Part shown: positions 45,401-53,307 of the stretch, piece by piece | How positions within the stretch are numbered: the stretch's first letter is position 1 | Layout of the letters: every line of letters begins with the position of its first letter | Assembly (NCBI GenBank): GCA_903957365.1 | Contig: CAJBPB010000259.1 | Location: 1 to 61,340, forward strand | Direction of reading: 5' to 3' | DNA: 61,340 nucleotides | From: an uncultured Bacteroidota bacterium | GTDB lineage: Bacteria; Bacteroidota; Bacteroidia; Bacteroidales; F082 | Made by a program: the position numbers and the translations under genes | Notes under the pieces: model-generated | What the model saw: the letters and a program-made list of their open reading frames with translations, nothing else | The model's database searches: none | Told to the model about the DNA's origin: nothing

Positions 45401-45958
45401 CAGATCGTGATAAATATCACGGTCAGAATTGTTTTTATTAAGGAAATTTTGCAGAAGCTGCCGACTGTAAACAGGTGGTTCAACATCGCATGAAGGATAA
45501 TTTTCCAATTTTTTATAGGGACGCGATCCTATGAAACTTTTTCCGGTTAATCCGTTCAGATAACCGCTTATGAGGTTGGCCAGATTAAGAAGCAAATCAC
45601 GTTCTTCCTCGAGAAACGGACCTTCATCATAATTTGGAAACTCTTTAGTATAATTGATTTCAATAAATCCTTTTTTTCCGTCAATTGTTTCAAATTCCTG
45701 AAGCTGTCTCCACGGAGTTAGTCCGAAATTGGGCGAAAAAAAATAATCATTGTCGAACATGATCCGCGCACCAGTGAAGGCCGGATATTGCCATCCGTTT
45801 GGTAAAATCATTGAAATATGCTTTAAAGTTTCTTCAATAGATTTGTTTTCACGGATAATCTGGGTTGTTCTGTTCAGGGTTGAAAGTTCCTTTAATCTCT
45901 CAAGATTCTCTGCTCTGAGGCGTTCATACCTGCCATCGGGTTCGTTACCAACTGCCAT
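42482..45958 (-). CDS. GAF / receiver-like / PEP-pyruvate-binding domain protein (atypical PEP-synthase-like)
   Basis: The ATG at 45958 (MAVGNEPDGRYERL) is preferred because a longer frame from 46009 would run through the predicted promoter. The ~1158-residue product has a GAF-like domain (~15-135), a degenerate receiver-like domain (~190-300, acceptor position hydrophobic in FDLIIFMVS), a second receiver-like domain (~337-485, with VEDSP and ITDMKF) and a linker domain. A C-terminal PEP synthase/PPDK ATP-grasp domain then runs from ~590 (SLADGSLGGKGRGLAF, KPLAVRSSGLFEDS, QELVG). The swivelling phospho-histidine and PEP-binding domains of true PEP synthase are absent, so it cannot perform that complete reaction. 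Such proteins recur in Bacteroidota; I know no established function. It diverges from an unusual response regulator. Confidence 0.8.
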   Translation of the reverse strand: MAVGNEPDGRYERLRAENLERLKELSTLNRTTQIIRENKSIEETLKHISMILPNGWQYPAFTGARIMFDNDYFFSPNFGLTPWRQLQEFETIDGKKGFIEINYTKEFPNYDEGPFLEEERDLLLNLANLISGYLNGLTGKSFIGSRPYKKLENYPSCDVEPPVYSRQLLQNFLNKNNSDRDIYHDLMTFKVKEILLISNLYDAYSIEREGRFSEHVLGHYHQLNLTSVPRITGVTTSSEAFEVLRARHFDLIIFMVSVDKKTPLELSKRIKKEFPYIPIFFLLNNNAEIAYFSNIIRTTYSIDRIFTWNGDSNVFFSMIKMVEDRINVVNDTQIGLVRVILLVEDSPKYYSRYLPILYKIVMEQTRRIIEDVSTDELYKVLRMRARPKILLASSYEEACRILLDYKENMLCLITDMKFDRNNELDENAGVSLVEYSKRLIPELPTIIQSSDPENVKIAYRYKSTFIDKNSETLSQDFQSFITHYLGFGNFIYRDRFGKQIAQANTLKEFEAHLRTIPAESLIYHARRNHFSLWLMARGEIRVAKIIHPKRVTDFESAEELRKELITMIQQFRNEQNVGKIIPYEEQAILDEKNIVSLADGSLGGKGRGLAFINSLIHNYNFSEFVPDINIRTPKTSVIGTEEFQLFLERNNLHEMTLKETNYETIKIAFIEGKLTPTLSRRLKTLLQLITKPLAVRSSGLFEDSLSQPFAGIFETYILPNNHPDIEERLKQLMDAIKLVFASVYSDVARGYVKAINYMIEEEKMAVVIQELVGKQYGNYYYPHVSGVAQSYNYYPFGHMKPEEGFAITAMGLGKYVVEGDKAYRFSPKYPGIDINTPKDQFKNSQVDFLAVDLNKTSPNLLEGDMAGLTKLDIYDAEQHGTLRHCASVYDATSNTIYPGIAKPGPRIINFANILKYNYTPLAQTLEIVLDVVKEALGTAIEIEFALDLDRDAEGKCSFYLLQIKPLIGSAEDYTVEMDKIKKENILLFSEKGMGNGLIKNILDVVYIDKDRFDKRFTEDMALEISKLNDEFAASKTPYLLIGPGRWGTRDKWIGIPVNWPQISQAKVIVETSLEDFPLDASSGSHFFHNVTSMNVGYFTVQPEMSRSYINYEMLNKQELITDRKYFRHIRFAEPLAVRMDGKKRISVITVNDSGEEVF

Positions 45959-45982
45959 GGATTTATTTTTTTTGTACCATAA

Positions 45983-45990
45983 CAAAGATA
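45983..45990 (-). promoter_or_regulatory. -7 promoter element for the PEP/pyruvate-binding gene
   Basis: On the minus strand TATCTTTG matches TAnnTTTG, 24 bases before the ATG at 45958. A -33 TTTG partner is not evident. Its position decides between the two possible starts. Confidence 0.4.
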
Positions 45991-46200
45991 ATAAAATGGG
46001 TGGATTCATTCATCTGAAAACTATTTGTTTCAGATTTCAAAATCATTGAAAAGTATGAAAATTATACAAATTCCTGCTGAAATCCACTAATGAATTTATT
46101 TCCTGATTATATAAGTGTTGCGTTTCAATTTTTCAACATATCAGGTAAAAGAAACAAGCTTATTTTGTAAGTTTGCCCATACTTTCCGAAGTGTAAAAGC

Positions 46201-46863
46201 ATGGATAAAATTAAAGTTGCGTTGGTTGATGAACATCCTATCATGTGTGATGGGATTCAGAGTTTATTGTCAGATGTTATTGATGTTCAGGTTGTTCATA
46301 GCTCCAGAACTGTTACTGAGTTGATCCAGAAATTATATACCGACTGGGCCAATGTCGTCATTGTTGTACTGTACACACCTGATCCCGAAGATGTTGAAAT
46401 GATAAGTCTGCTTTGTAAAAAGCATTCGAAAACACAGGTTTTGATTTTGTCGATGTACAAGATTGAAAATATGATCTTTAAAATGATCAAAGCAGGAGCA
46501 AAAGGTCATCTGACAAGCGAAACAAACCGTGACGAGATGGTTGAAGCCATATACACCTTGCGAAATGGTTTTGATTTCTATGCCAAAACAATCACCAATC
46601 TTATTCTGCGTAACTATCTGAATGGCTCTGATGAGGCTGCTGATGCGCGTCGTGAACGGGAAAAAAGTCTTTCGACACGCGAAATGGAAGTGTTGAAACT
46701 GTTTGCCAGAAGTTATACTAACAAAGAAATTGCCGATAAGTTATTCATAAGTGTACGAACTGTGGAATCGCACAAAAACAATATCATGCGTAAAATCAAC
46801 CTTAAGACAACTGTCGATATGGTGAAATTCGCTATCAAGAATAATATTGTAGATATTTATTAA
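46201..46863 (+). CDS. LuxR/NarL-type response regulator with degenerate receiver
   Basis: This 220-residue protein has the NarL/FixJ layout: a receiver (~1-120), linker and LuxR helix-turn-helix (~155-215: LSTREMEVLKLFARSYTNKEI, FISVRTVESHKNNIMRKI). The receiver keeps the acidic pair (VDEHP) but lacks the phospho-acceptor: the expected Asp is Val56 in VVIVVLYTP. The conserved Lys near GAKGHLTSE is also replaced (Ser106). It therefore probably acts without phosphorylation, through protein contact or ligand. TAAGTTTG at 46168-46175 is a plausible -7 element. The neighbouring divergent gene encodes receiver-like and PEP-binding domains, and no histidine kinase is nearby. Confidence 0.9.
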   Translation: MDKIKVALVDEHPIMCDGIQSLLSDVIDVQVVHSSRTVTELIQKLYTDWANVVIVVLYTPDPEDVEMISLLCKKHSKTQVLILSMYKIENMIFKMIKAGAKGHLTSETNRDEMVEAIYTLRNGFDFYAKTITNLILRNYLNGSDEAADARREREKSLSTREMEVLKLFARSYTNKEIADKLFISVRTVESHKNNIMRKINLKTTVDMVKFAIKNNIVDIY

Positions 46864-46907
46864 CAGACTTATTCTGCATTTCAATCCAAAAAGCAACCTT
46901 GCATCGA

Positions 46908-48212
46908 CTATAATTTAATAAATTTCCGGAATTTGATCTTTTGGTCTGAAGTCACTATTTTCAGGTAATACATACCAGGCTTTAATTTTGAAACATCCAA
47001 TGAAAACTCTGTTAAATCCAATATGCCAGAATAATTTATTGGTTTTCCCATTGCATTAAATATCTCAAAATCACCCGACAAATACTTTGAGCCCTGAATA
47101 AATATTTTGTCTTCAGCCGGATTTGGATAAATATAGATATCATTTTCAATTTTGGTTTCTGTTGTTCCAAGACCGGAACAATTTATTTTTTCGCCCGGAC
47201 TGACAAACAGTGTCCCATTGTTGATATACCAGTTTTCCCAGTAACCACCGGTTCCGGTTTCCCAGTCATTTAAGTTGAAAGTGTTTGTTCCTGTATCAGT
47301 TCCTGTAATTCTATACACTTTCAAAGCTTGCATATTTCTGTTCCAGGTGAGTGGAATCCCTGATGTACAAGTTTCAGGTGATCGATCCTGCAATTCGCAA
47401 TTGGTTTGTATAAAATATGCCTTGTGATTACCACTGCCGTAAACCAGCGCATTTCCGTCAGAAGGGATGCAAACAGCAGTATATTCCCCACAGGCAATAC
47501 CTTTGGCGTCATGGCCAAAGTCAGTCAGAATTCTTGCTAAAAACACTGTGCTACGGCCTCTTCTGTCTGGATTGTCGAAGTGGGTATCAGTAATAACATC
47601 ATAAAGAATTGGAATGTTCAGAAAGGCACTTGAATCAACCTGAACTTTTGAATTGTAAGGATTTGCGAGCGCTTCGGCAGAAGTCACAGTTCCGTTTTTA
47701 GCAGAAAAATAAAATCCGCCCAATACTGCCATTCCTGCACTGGTACCGCCAATAACGACACTTCTGTTTATTAATGCATCATTAATCAGACTGTCTATGG
47801 CTGTGTTTCTCCAGTATGAAACATAATCCCACTGGTCTCCACCTGCAATCCAGATTCCTTCTGCCTGTTTGATTTTCTGGAGAATATATGGATCAGTAGA
47901 AGCCTCAGAATCATTAAATACAATTGTTTCAACAGAGTTAACATTTACATTTAATTCTTCAAACAGATAATCATTATAGCCATCTGAACCCGAAGCCCTG
48001 ATCACAAGCACATCTCCGCCATCACAACGGTTTAGAAACCAAATCATAGCATTATCATTTTCAGTAGCGCCACCCATCATACAAACGCCTCCGGAAGGAT
48101 TTGTTACAATATCAGTTGAATTTCCGGTGAAGTAAGATGTATAATGCTGTCCAAACGAAACAGCCGAAAATAAAAGTAAAATGAAGGAAGAAAATAAATT
48201 CATGTATATCAT
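46908..48212 (-). CDS. Cyanophycinase-like S51 family protein with type IX secretion tail
   Basis: This 434-residue protein (start 48212, or ATG 48203) has a signal peptide (LLLFSAVSFGQ). The peptidase S51/cyanophycinase fold is shown by CMMGGATENDNAM, the strand IWIAGGDQWDYV, the nucleophile motif IGGTSAGMAVLGG (Ser158) and DTHFDNPDRRGRS, which carries the conserved His. Residues from ~350 form a type IX secretion sorting domain (IYIYPNPAEDKIFIQG, then LKPGMYYLKI and a basic end). The protein should be delivered to the cell surface or medium by the Por system. Cyanophycinases hydrolyse Asp-Arg polymers; S51 relatives also act on Asp dipeptides. Substrate here is unproven. Confidence 0.85.
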   Translation of the reverse strand: MIYMNLFSSFILLLFSAVSFGQHYTSYFTGNSTDIVTNPSGGVCMMGGATENDNAMIWFLNRCDGGDVLVIRASGSDGYNDYLFEELNVNVNSVETIVFNDSEASTDPYILQKIKQAEGIWIAGGDQWDYVSYWRNTAIDSLINDALINRSVVIGGTSAGMAVLGGFYFSAKNGTVTSAEALANPYNSKVQVDSSAFLNIPILYDVITDTHFDNPDRRGRSTVFLARILTDFGHDAKGIACGEYTAVCIPSDGNALVYGSGNHKAYFIQTNCELQDRSPETCTSGIPLTWNRNMQALKVYRITGTDTGTNTFNLNDWETGTGGYWENWYINNGTLFVSPGEKINCSGLGTTETKIENDIYIYPNPAEDKIFIQGSKYLSGDFEIFNAMGKPINYSGILDLTEFSLDVSKLKPGMYYLKIVTSDQKIKFRKFIKL

Positions 48213-48411
48213 TATGAATCAGTTGTATAATAAAATATTTCAGTTTTCAGGCAAAAGAAATACACTGTTGAACTGTTCAAAGTTAAGAAAGTAAATGAAT
48301 TTAATCCCAATACGGTGTGATGCTTAGAACTTCAATAGTTTCTCATCAGCTGATTTGATCTTAATTGATCATGAAAAAGACATTTTTTAAAATTCCATTC
48401 CGTTTTTCACG

Positions 48412-48428
48412 ATCACGCGCTGCGTGAT
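48412..48428. promoter_or_regulatory. Perfect dyad ATCACGC-GCT-GCGTGAT, possible operator or hairpin
   Basis: Seven-base arms with a three-base centre lie about 40 bases upstream of the predicted -33 element of the dehydrogenase promoter. GC content is higher than the surroundings. There is no T-run, so an operator is more likely than a terminator. Confidence 0.35.
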
Positions 48429-48469
48429 TCACTGAAACCACTCCGCAATCTGCCCAATCTCAGCCTGTT

Positions 48470-48503
48470 TTTGATGTCCGAATGTTCTTTCTCTGTAAGT
48501 TTG
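48470..48503 (+). promoter_or_regulatory. Predicted promoter of glutamate dehydrogenase
   Basis: TTTG at 48470-48473 and TAAGTTTG at 48496-48503 are separated by 22 bases, slightly longer than the usual spacing. Transcription would start near 48510, giving a leader of about 40 bases before the ATG at 48549. Confidence 0.4.
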
Positions 48504-48548
48504 ATCGTTAAAAAAATTATATATCAACACTTCAAAAACAAAAAAATT

Positions 48549-49901
48549 ATGGCAAACGTTACTGAAAAAAAATTGAATGATTTCATGGCAAAAGTGATTG
48601 CCAAAAATCCAAGTGAAATCGAATTTCATCAGGCTGTGCACGAGGTTGTAAGCTCTTTGCTTCCTTACATCGAAGAACATCCACAATACAGTGAGGCAAA
48701 AATTCTGGAGCGTATGGTTGAACCTGAAAGGACAATCTTGTTTCGTGTTCCCTGGTTGGACGACAAAGGTGAAGTGCAGATCAATAAAGGATTCCGTATC
48801 GAGATGAACAGTGCCATCGGACCTTATAAAGGTGGTTTGCGTTTTCACCCTACTGTAAACCTGGGGATTTTAAAATTTCTTGCTTTTGAGCAGGTGCTGA
48901 AAAACTCACTTACCACATTGCCTATGGGTGGTGGTAAAGGTGGTACCGATTTCGATCCAAAAGGAAAATCTGACAATGAAGTGATGCGTTTCTGTCAAAG
49001 TTTCATGAGCGAATTGTTCCGTCATATTGGCCCGAATACCGACGTTCCTGCCGGTGATATCGGAGTAGGTGGCCGTGAGATTGGTTTCCTTTTCGGACAA
49101 TACAAACGTCTCCGCAATGAATTTACAGGTGTCCTGACTGGTAAAGGCATCGAATGGGGTGGATCACTTATCCGTCCTGAAGCAACCGGATATGGCGCAA
49201 CCTATTTTGCTGAAGAAATGTTGAAAACCCGTGGCCAGAGTTTCAAAGGAAAAATCGTAGCTATTTCTGGTTCAGGTAATGTGGCTCAATATGCCACTGA
49301 GAAAGTTACCCAATTGGGTGGTAAAGTAGTAACACTCAGCGATTCAAGTGGATACATTTATGATCCAAATGGTATTGATGCGGTGAAACTGGCCTGGATC
49401 ATGCAGTTGAAAAATGTAAAACGTGGCCGTATTGCTGAATATGTTGCCAAATTTGGTGGCAGTTTCGTTGAAGGTGAACGTCCATGGGGTGTAAAGTGTG
49501 ATGTGGCTATGCCATGTGCAACCCAAAACGAAATCAATGAAGATGAAGCTAAATTGTTGATTAAAAATGGTTGTTTTGTTGTTTCTGAAGGTGCAAATAT
49601 GCCTTCGACTCCTGAAGCAGTTGATGTTTATATCAATAGCAAAATTCTCTACGGACCTGGTAAAGCTGCCAATGCCGGTGGTGTTGCCACTTCAGGTCTT
49701 GAAATGAGCCAAAACTCATTGCGATTGTCATGGACACGCGAAGAAGTGGATGCCCGTTTACACCAGATTATGGTTGATATTCACAATACATGTGTCAAAT
49801 ACGGCACACAACCTGACGGATTTATCAATTATGTAAATGGAGCAAATATTGGCGGTTTCGTAAAAGTTGCCGATGCTATGCTCGCTCAGGGCCTTGTTTA
49901 A
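48549..49901 (+). CDS. gdhA: Glutamate dehydrogenase (NADP-type, hexameric class)
   Basis: This 450-residue enzyme catalyses reversible amination of 2-oxoglutarate to glutamate. The ATG at 48549 gives the family-typical length; an upstream in-frame extension is hydrophilic and overlaps the promoter. Substrate-binding and catalytic motifs are present: GPYKGGLRFHPTVNLG, LPMGGGKGGTDFDPKG with catalytic Lys130, and TDVPAGDIGVGGREIG with Asp170. The nucleotide-binding domain shows ISGSGNVAQYATEK near 235-248. GDHs of ~445-450 residues are mostly NADP(H)-dependent and assimilatory, and this protein fits that class. It is a single-gene unit with its own promoter and terminator. Confidence 0.95.
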   Translation: MANVTEKKLNDFMAKVIAKNPSEIEFHQAVHEVVSSLLPYIEEHPQYSEAKILERMVEPERTILFRVPWLDDKGEVQINKGFRIEMNSAIGPYKGGLRFHPTVNLGILKFLAFEQVLKNSLTTLPMGGGKGGTDFDPKGKSDNEVMRFCQSFMSELFRHIGPNTDVPAGDIGVGGREIGFLFGQYKRLRNEFTGVLTGKGIEWGGSLIRPEATGYGATYFAEEMLKTRGQSFKGKIVAISGSGNVAQYATEKVTQLGGKVVTLSDSSGYIYDPNGIDAVKLAWIMQLKNVKRGRIAEYVAKFGGSFVEGERPWGVKCDVAMPCATQNEINEDEAKLLIKNGCFVVSEGANMPSTPEAVDVYINSKILYGPGKAANAGGVATSGLEMSQNSLRLSWTREEVDARLHQIMVDIHNTCVKYGTQPDGFINYVNGANIGGFVKVADAMLAQGLV

Positions 49902-49921
49902 TATAATTCATAAATAATATT

Positions 49922-49951
49922 AAAGCTGCTTCCATAGGAGGCAGCTTTTTT
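49922..49951 (+). terminator. Rho-independent terminator of gdhA
   Basis: AAAGCTGC pairs with GCAGCTTT and TCC with GGA around an ATA loop (one T/G mismatch pair in the stem), followed by a run of six Ts. It lies 20 bases after the stop codon. Confidence 0.9.
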
Positions 49952-50017
49952 ATTTTCCTGTCAGACACAATCAAACCGGCACAATTTTTGAATACTTTTG
50001 AGAAAAATTCGTGTTTA

Positions 50018-50431
50018 ATGAAGCCATTTGTTTTAATAATCAGCGCTCTTCTATTTGTCTTTCTTTCAACTTCATGTATGAAAGAGAAAACGCCACAGAT
50101 CGAGGAATATGTCATTAAAGTTGATAGTATTCAGGTTACTGATAATGTAAGGGTTGGCAGCCAGATTGAAGTTGACTTTTTTGGAATGATTGGTCCGAAC
50201 GGATGTAGCAGTTTCAGTCGGTACATCATAAAAAGTAATGGAAAATTACACAATGTTACATTAATTGGTAAACGTAAAGTGGGTGAAAACCTTATCTGTA
50301 CTGAAAACTTGCCTATGCTTGACGGAATGTCACTCAACTTGCCCGCTGATTCAATCGGAGTTTATACCGTTGAGATCGTAAATCCAGGTATTAATAATAT
50401 GATAACCAAAAAGGTAACCATTATCCCTTAG
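50018..50431 (+). CDS. Small lipoprotein of unknown function
   Basis: The ATG at 50018 gives a textbook lipoprotein signal (basic start, hydrophobic core, lipobox LSTSC near residue 20); an upstream TTG would spoil it. The mature part (~117 residues) is predicted to be beta-rich, with alternating hydrophobic residues (EVDFFGMIGPNGCSSFSRY, IGVYTVEIVNPG) suggesting one Ig-like sandwich. I do not recognise a family. It stands alone between the gdhA terminator and a convergent operon. Confidence 0.7.
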   Translation: MKPFVLIISALLFVFLSTSCMKEKTPQIEEYVIKVDSIQVTDNVRVGSQIEVDFFGMIGPNGCSSFSRYIIKSNGKLHNVTLIGKRKVGENLICTENLPMLDGMSLNLPADSIGVYTVEIVNPGINNMITKKVTIIP

Positions 50432-50469
50432 TTTAAATTATAATATTTCAGAAAGTTATCTCTTCAGTC

Positions 50470-51528
50470 TTAATCCCTCTTCTCGAAGTAAATTACAGGT
50501 CTGAGCACCTTGTCGAACACAAAATATTGTAATAACACAAAATCTTTATCATCATTTACCAGTGCATACATCCTGTCGAGATCTACAGGGATAAGCTTTT
50601 CAGTAATATCAAGATGTTCAGCGTATTTCTTTTTGGTAAACGTTTTTACAATGGTGGAATCGTTGTTTTTGTCTATCAGAATAATGCGATGCAGAAATGG
50701 CGAAGATGTTATTGAATCGCGCTTCTCAACTTCCATATTGTTGGTTAGCAATGCTTCAAAACGAACATCACTGAATGAAGTAAGAAAGTTCAGCACTTTC
50801 AAAGTATCGAATTGTGGCAGCACGTAATTGTCGGCCAGACGGGTAATGCGGTAATTATTTTTCTCAATGCAATCCAGACGAAAAGTCATATATGGTTCTT
50901 CACTGAATTCAACCTGTATGGATTTAATTTCACCCAATCTCTTTCTGAAAACGATATGATCGCGCCAGTCATCTTCGATAGGTGAATAACGGGAAGCGAC
51001 AAATCCTCTGAATCCGGGGATATACATGATGAAAGCCTTGTCGGCGCCTTCTTTCAGCATATAAGTTCCAAGATTATCTTTCGTGATATCACCTACAAAA
51101 TATACTTTGGTTCGCTTTTCGTGTGGAAATAAATTTATTCTTCCAAACAAACTAATACGTGGAACAATCTGATAAACCTCAACTTTCATTCCAATGGCAG
51201 ACATCCGTTTGATTACATTTTCATGACTTGCTTCAGAAACTGGTCCGCGAACTTTAATCTTCAACATGGTATTCAGCAGCATTTCCACTTTCTGCTGTTG
51301 TGCGTGGTAATTCTTATTGAGTGTCCATCCACTCTGGCCCCTTTCGAGTAAAATCTGACTGGAATCGAGATTAGCAATAAAAATTTTGGTTATGTTGGAG
51401 GTGTCCGAAACAGCAAAATCAGATTCTTTACTGTTTAATGTTGAATTATTGCTGCCAAATACAAGCATTACAACAGCAATGAATACCAATCCAAGAGTAA
51501 TTATGAGTGCCAGACGATTTTTTTTCAT
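50470..51528 (-). CDS. DUF4340-family membrane-anchored protein downstream of gldG
   Basis: This 352-residue protein has one N-terminal membrane helix (LALIITLGLVFIAVVMLVFG) and a large extracytoplasmic part. ITKIFIANLDSSQILLERGQ and GWTLNKNYHAQQQKVEMLLN match the repeated beta-alpha pattern of DUF4340 proteins, which are commonly encoded next to GldG-type ABC transporter components. The start lies 15 bases after the gldG stop, so it is the third gene of this operon. It probably works with the GldF/GldG complex at the inner membrane; its biochemical role is unknown. Confidence 0.8.
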   Translation of the reverse strand: MKKNRLALIITLGLVFIAVVMLVFGSNNSTLNSKESDFAVSDTSNITKIFIANLDSSQILLERGQSGWTLNKNYHAQQQKVEMLLNTMLKIKVRGPVSEASHENVIKRMSAIGMKVEVYQIVPRISLFGRINLFPHEKRTKVYFVGDITKDNLGTYMLKEGADKAFIMYIPGFRGFVASRYSPIEDDWRDHIVFRKRLGEIKSIQVEFSEEPYMTFRLDCIEKNNYRITRLADNYVLPQFDTLKVLNFLTSFSDVRFEALLTNNMEVEKRDSITSSPFLHRIILIDKNNDSTIVKTFTKKKYAEHLDITEKLIPVDLDRMYALVNDDKDFVLLQYFVFDKVLRPVIYFEKRD

Positions 51529-51543
51529 GCGCAGAAGGGAAGT

Positions 51544-53307
51544 TTATTTTGAGTAGCGTTTTTTTCTGAAATAGGCCCTGATGATTCCGAAAATGATAAC
51601 TGTCAGAACTGGAAATGCGGTATTGACAAACTGCCATATTATACGGTCATCCAACACTTTTTTACCATCTAATAATCTGATTTTTAATTCTCTTGAACGA
51701 ATACTGATCAGGCCTGATCCATCAGTAAGAAAGTTAATGGTATTCAGAATAAAATCTTTGTTGCCAAATGTCTGACGCGTGTACTGGTCAAATCCAAGTG
51801 GCAAAGGGTAGCCTTGTGGTACATGAAACTGATTACGGATGATATCGCCATCAGCCACCATAATCATCGATGTTTGAGTTCCTTTTTCAAGAAAAGCGAC
51901 TTCTTTGCTTTCCGCAATTTGTGGGCTGATCCTGTTTTTATAAAGCGATTCAAAACTACCTTCGAGAAGCCATGCAACCTTTTGTCCGGGCTTATTATAC
52001 ATTCTGGCATCTGCTTTTTCGCGCAACATCGCAAGTGTGATAAGTGCAGGGGTGGGGGCAAGTCTTGAATAAGCCGATGTTTGTAATAAGGCTGTTTTTT
52101 TTATTCCTTTGACTGCGATGGTATCCACCGGACTCACAAATTCTGATTTGATGGAGTTGATGTTTCGCGAGATAGGATGTTGGGAGGCCTCTGTCAGCAA
52201 TGGAAAATAATGCCATTTAAAAAATTCAATTTGTGCCTGACCGCCAACCTGCCCCGTCCGTAAAGGGATAGAAGCTGAGTTCAGATCGAGAATTAGTGAA
52301 TTATTTAATCTGACACCATAGTTAAATAACTGATCATCTAGGTTAAGATCACGACTGATACCAACGGTAGATTCATTCATCTGCAGACTGTCCATTGATG
52401 CAAGCACAGGGTCAATCAGCCAAAGAACCTTGCCACCATACATGATGTATTGATCGATAATAAATTTATCTTTCTCATCGAAAGGGATCGTTGGTTTGGC
52501 AATCACAATGGCATCAAAATTCGGCAGTACCCTTACATTTCCCTGCGCATCCGGATCAGATCGACGAGTAAGAGCGCCCACCTGACCTCCAATTTCAATC
52601 TGTTCGACACGGTAATTTTTCTTGAGCGTTTCGGTTATGTCAAACAATTCATTTTCGCTAAGTTCACCATGCCCCTGGATGAATGCAACCGAAGGTTTCT
52701 GAAGTTGCGATAATTTCTTTATTACATCGGCAAGCTTAAACTCAAGATTTTGAACCGAATTATTCAAAGCCATCTCTGGTGGTGTATTGATTTGATTTTC
52801 AAGCAAATCAACTGCCAGTTCTTTGTCACGGTACATCACCAGCGTGCCTGGAAAAATTACCTTTTGCTGGGTTCCTTCATTGGTTCTTACCTGCAAATCG
52901 GTTGGTGTTAAACCTCTTTCAATCAAAATCTTGAATGTCTCGTCGCGCTCGGCTTTACTGGCTGATTCAGATGGGTTAATAAACTCGTATTCAATATATT
53001 TACTATATGCACGGAATTCGTTGAGCATTTCTTTGGTTTCCCTGCGGAGGTTTTTAAATCCTGCAGGAAACTCACCCTCTAGATAAACGCGAAAAGTAAC
53101 ATAATCATCCAGATCGCGCAAAATATCTTTTGTCGCAGGTGAAAGGGTGAAGCGCTTTTCTGAAGTGAGATCGAAACGTGTGAAAATAAAACTGCCAATA
53201 ATATTCAGTACTACAATAACGATCAGCACCATCATGAATTGCATCAGGGAAGCTTTGCGTTGGCTATGTGAACGCATCTGCACCATATTTGTAGTTTTCT
53301 TTACCAT
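51544..53307 (-). CDS. gldG: Gliding-motility-associated ABC transporter auxiliary protein GldG
   Basis: This 587-residue protein has an N-terminal membrane helix (FMMVLIVIVVLNIIGSFIF) followed by FDLTSEKRFTLSPATKDILRDL, characteristic of GldG. A large periplasmic domain of the PF09822 type follows (VAFIQGHGELSENELFDI, DKFIIDQYIMYGGKVLWLIDP). A second membrane helix lies near the C-terminus (FVNTAFPVLTVIIFGIIRAYF). With GldF and the ATPase GldA it forms an ABC transporter needed for gliding in Flavobacterium johnsoniae, though homologues occur in non-gliding relatives. The ATG overlaps the end of gldF by 7 bases, indicating translational coupling. No gldA gene is present in the window. Confidence 0.92.
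   Translation of the reverse strand: MVKKTTNMVQMRSHSQRKASLMQFMMVLIVIVVLNIIGSFIFTRFDLTSEKRFTLSPATKDILRDLDDYVTFRVYLEGEFPAGFKNLRRETKEMLNEFRAYSKYIEYEFINPSESASKAERDETFKILIERGLTPTDLQVRTNEGTQQKVIFPGTLVMYRDKELAVDLLENQINTPPEMALNNSVQNLEFKLADVIKKLSQLQKPSVAFIQGHGELSENELFDITETLKKNYRVEQIEIGGQVGALTRRSDPDAQGNVRVLPNFDAIVIAKPTIPFDEKDKFIIDQYIMYGGKVLWLIDPVLASMDSLQMNESTVGISRDLNLDDQLFNYGVRLNNSLILDLNSASIPLRTGQVGGQAQIEFFKWHYFPLLTEASQHPISRNINSIKSEFVSPVDTIAVKGIKKTALLQTSAYSRLAPTPALITLAMLREKADARMYNKPGQKVAWLLEGSFESLYKNRISPQIAESKEVAFLEKGTQTSMIMVADGDIIRNQFHVPQGYPLPLGFDQYTRQTFGNKDFILNTINFLTDGSGLISIRSRELKIRLLDGKKVLDDRIIWQFVNTAFPVLTVIIFGIIRAYFRKKRYSK

Larger units (their letters stand above)
48213..48548. other. Divergent intergenic region upstream of glutamate dehydrogenase
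   Basis: This 336-base region holds the predicted promoter of the dehydrogenase and a perfect dyad at 48412-48428. A 139-codon minus-strand frame (48429-48848) enters it but is antisense to the dehydrogenase and resembles no protein. Confidence 0.5.

Noticed and set aside
42482-45958. Annotation as phosphoenolpyruvate synthase
   Set aside because: The phospho-histidine and PEP/pyruvate C-terminal domains required for the reaction are missing.
48429-48848. 139-codon minus-strand frame opposite the gdhA start
   Set aside because: Antisense to the dehydrogenase and covering its predicted promoter; no protein motif.
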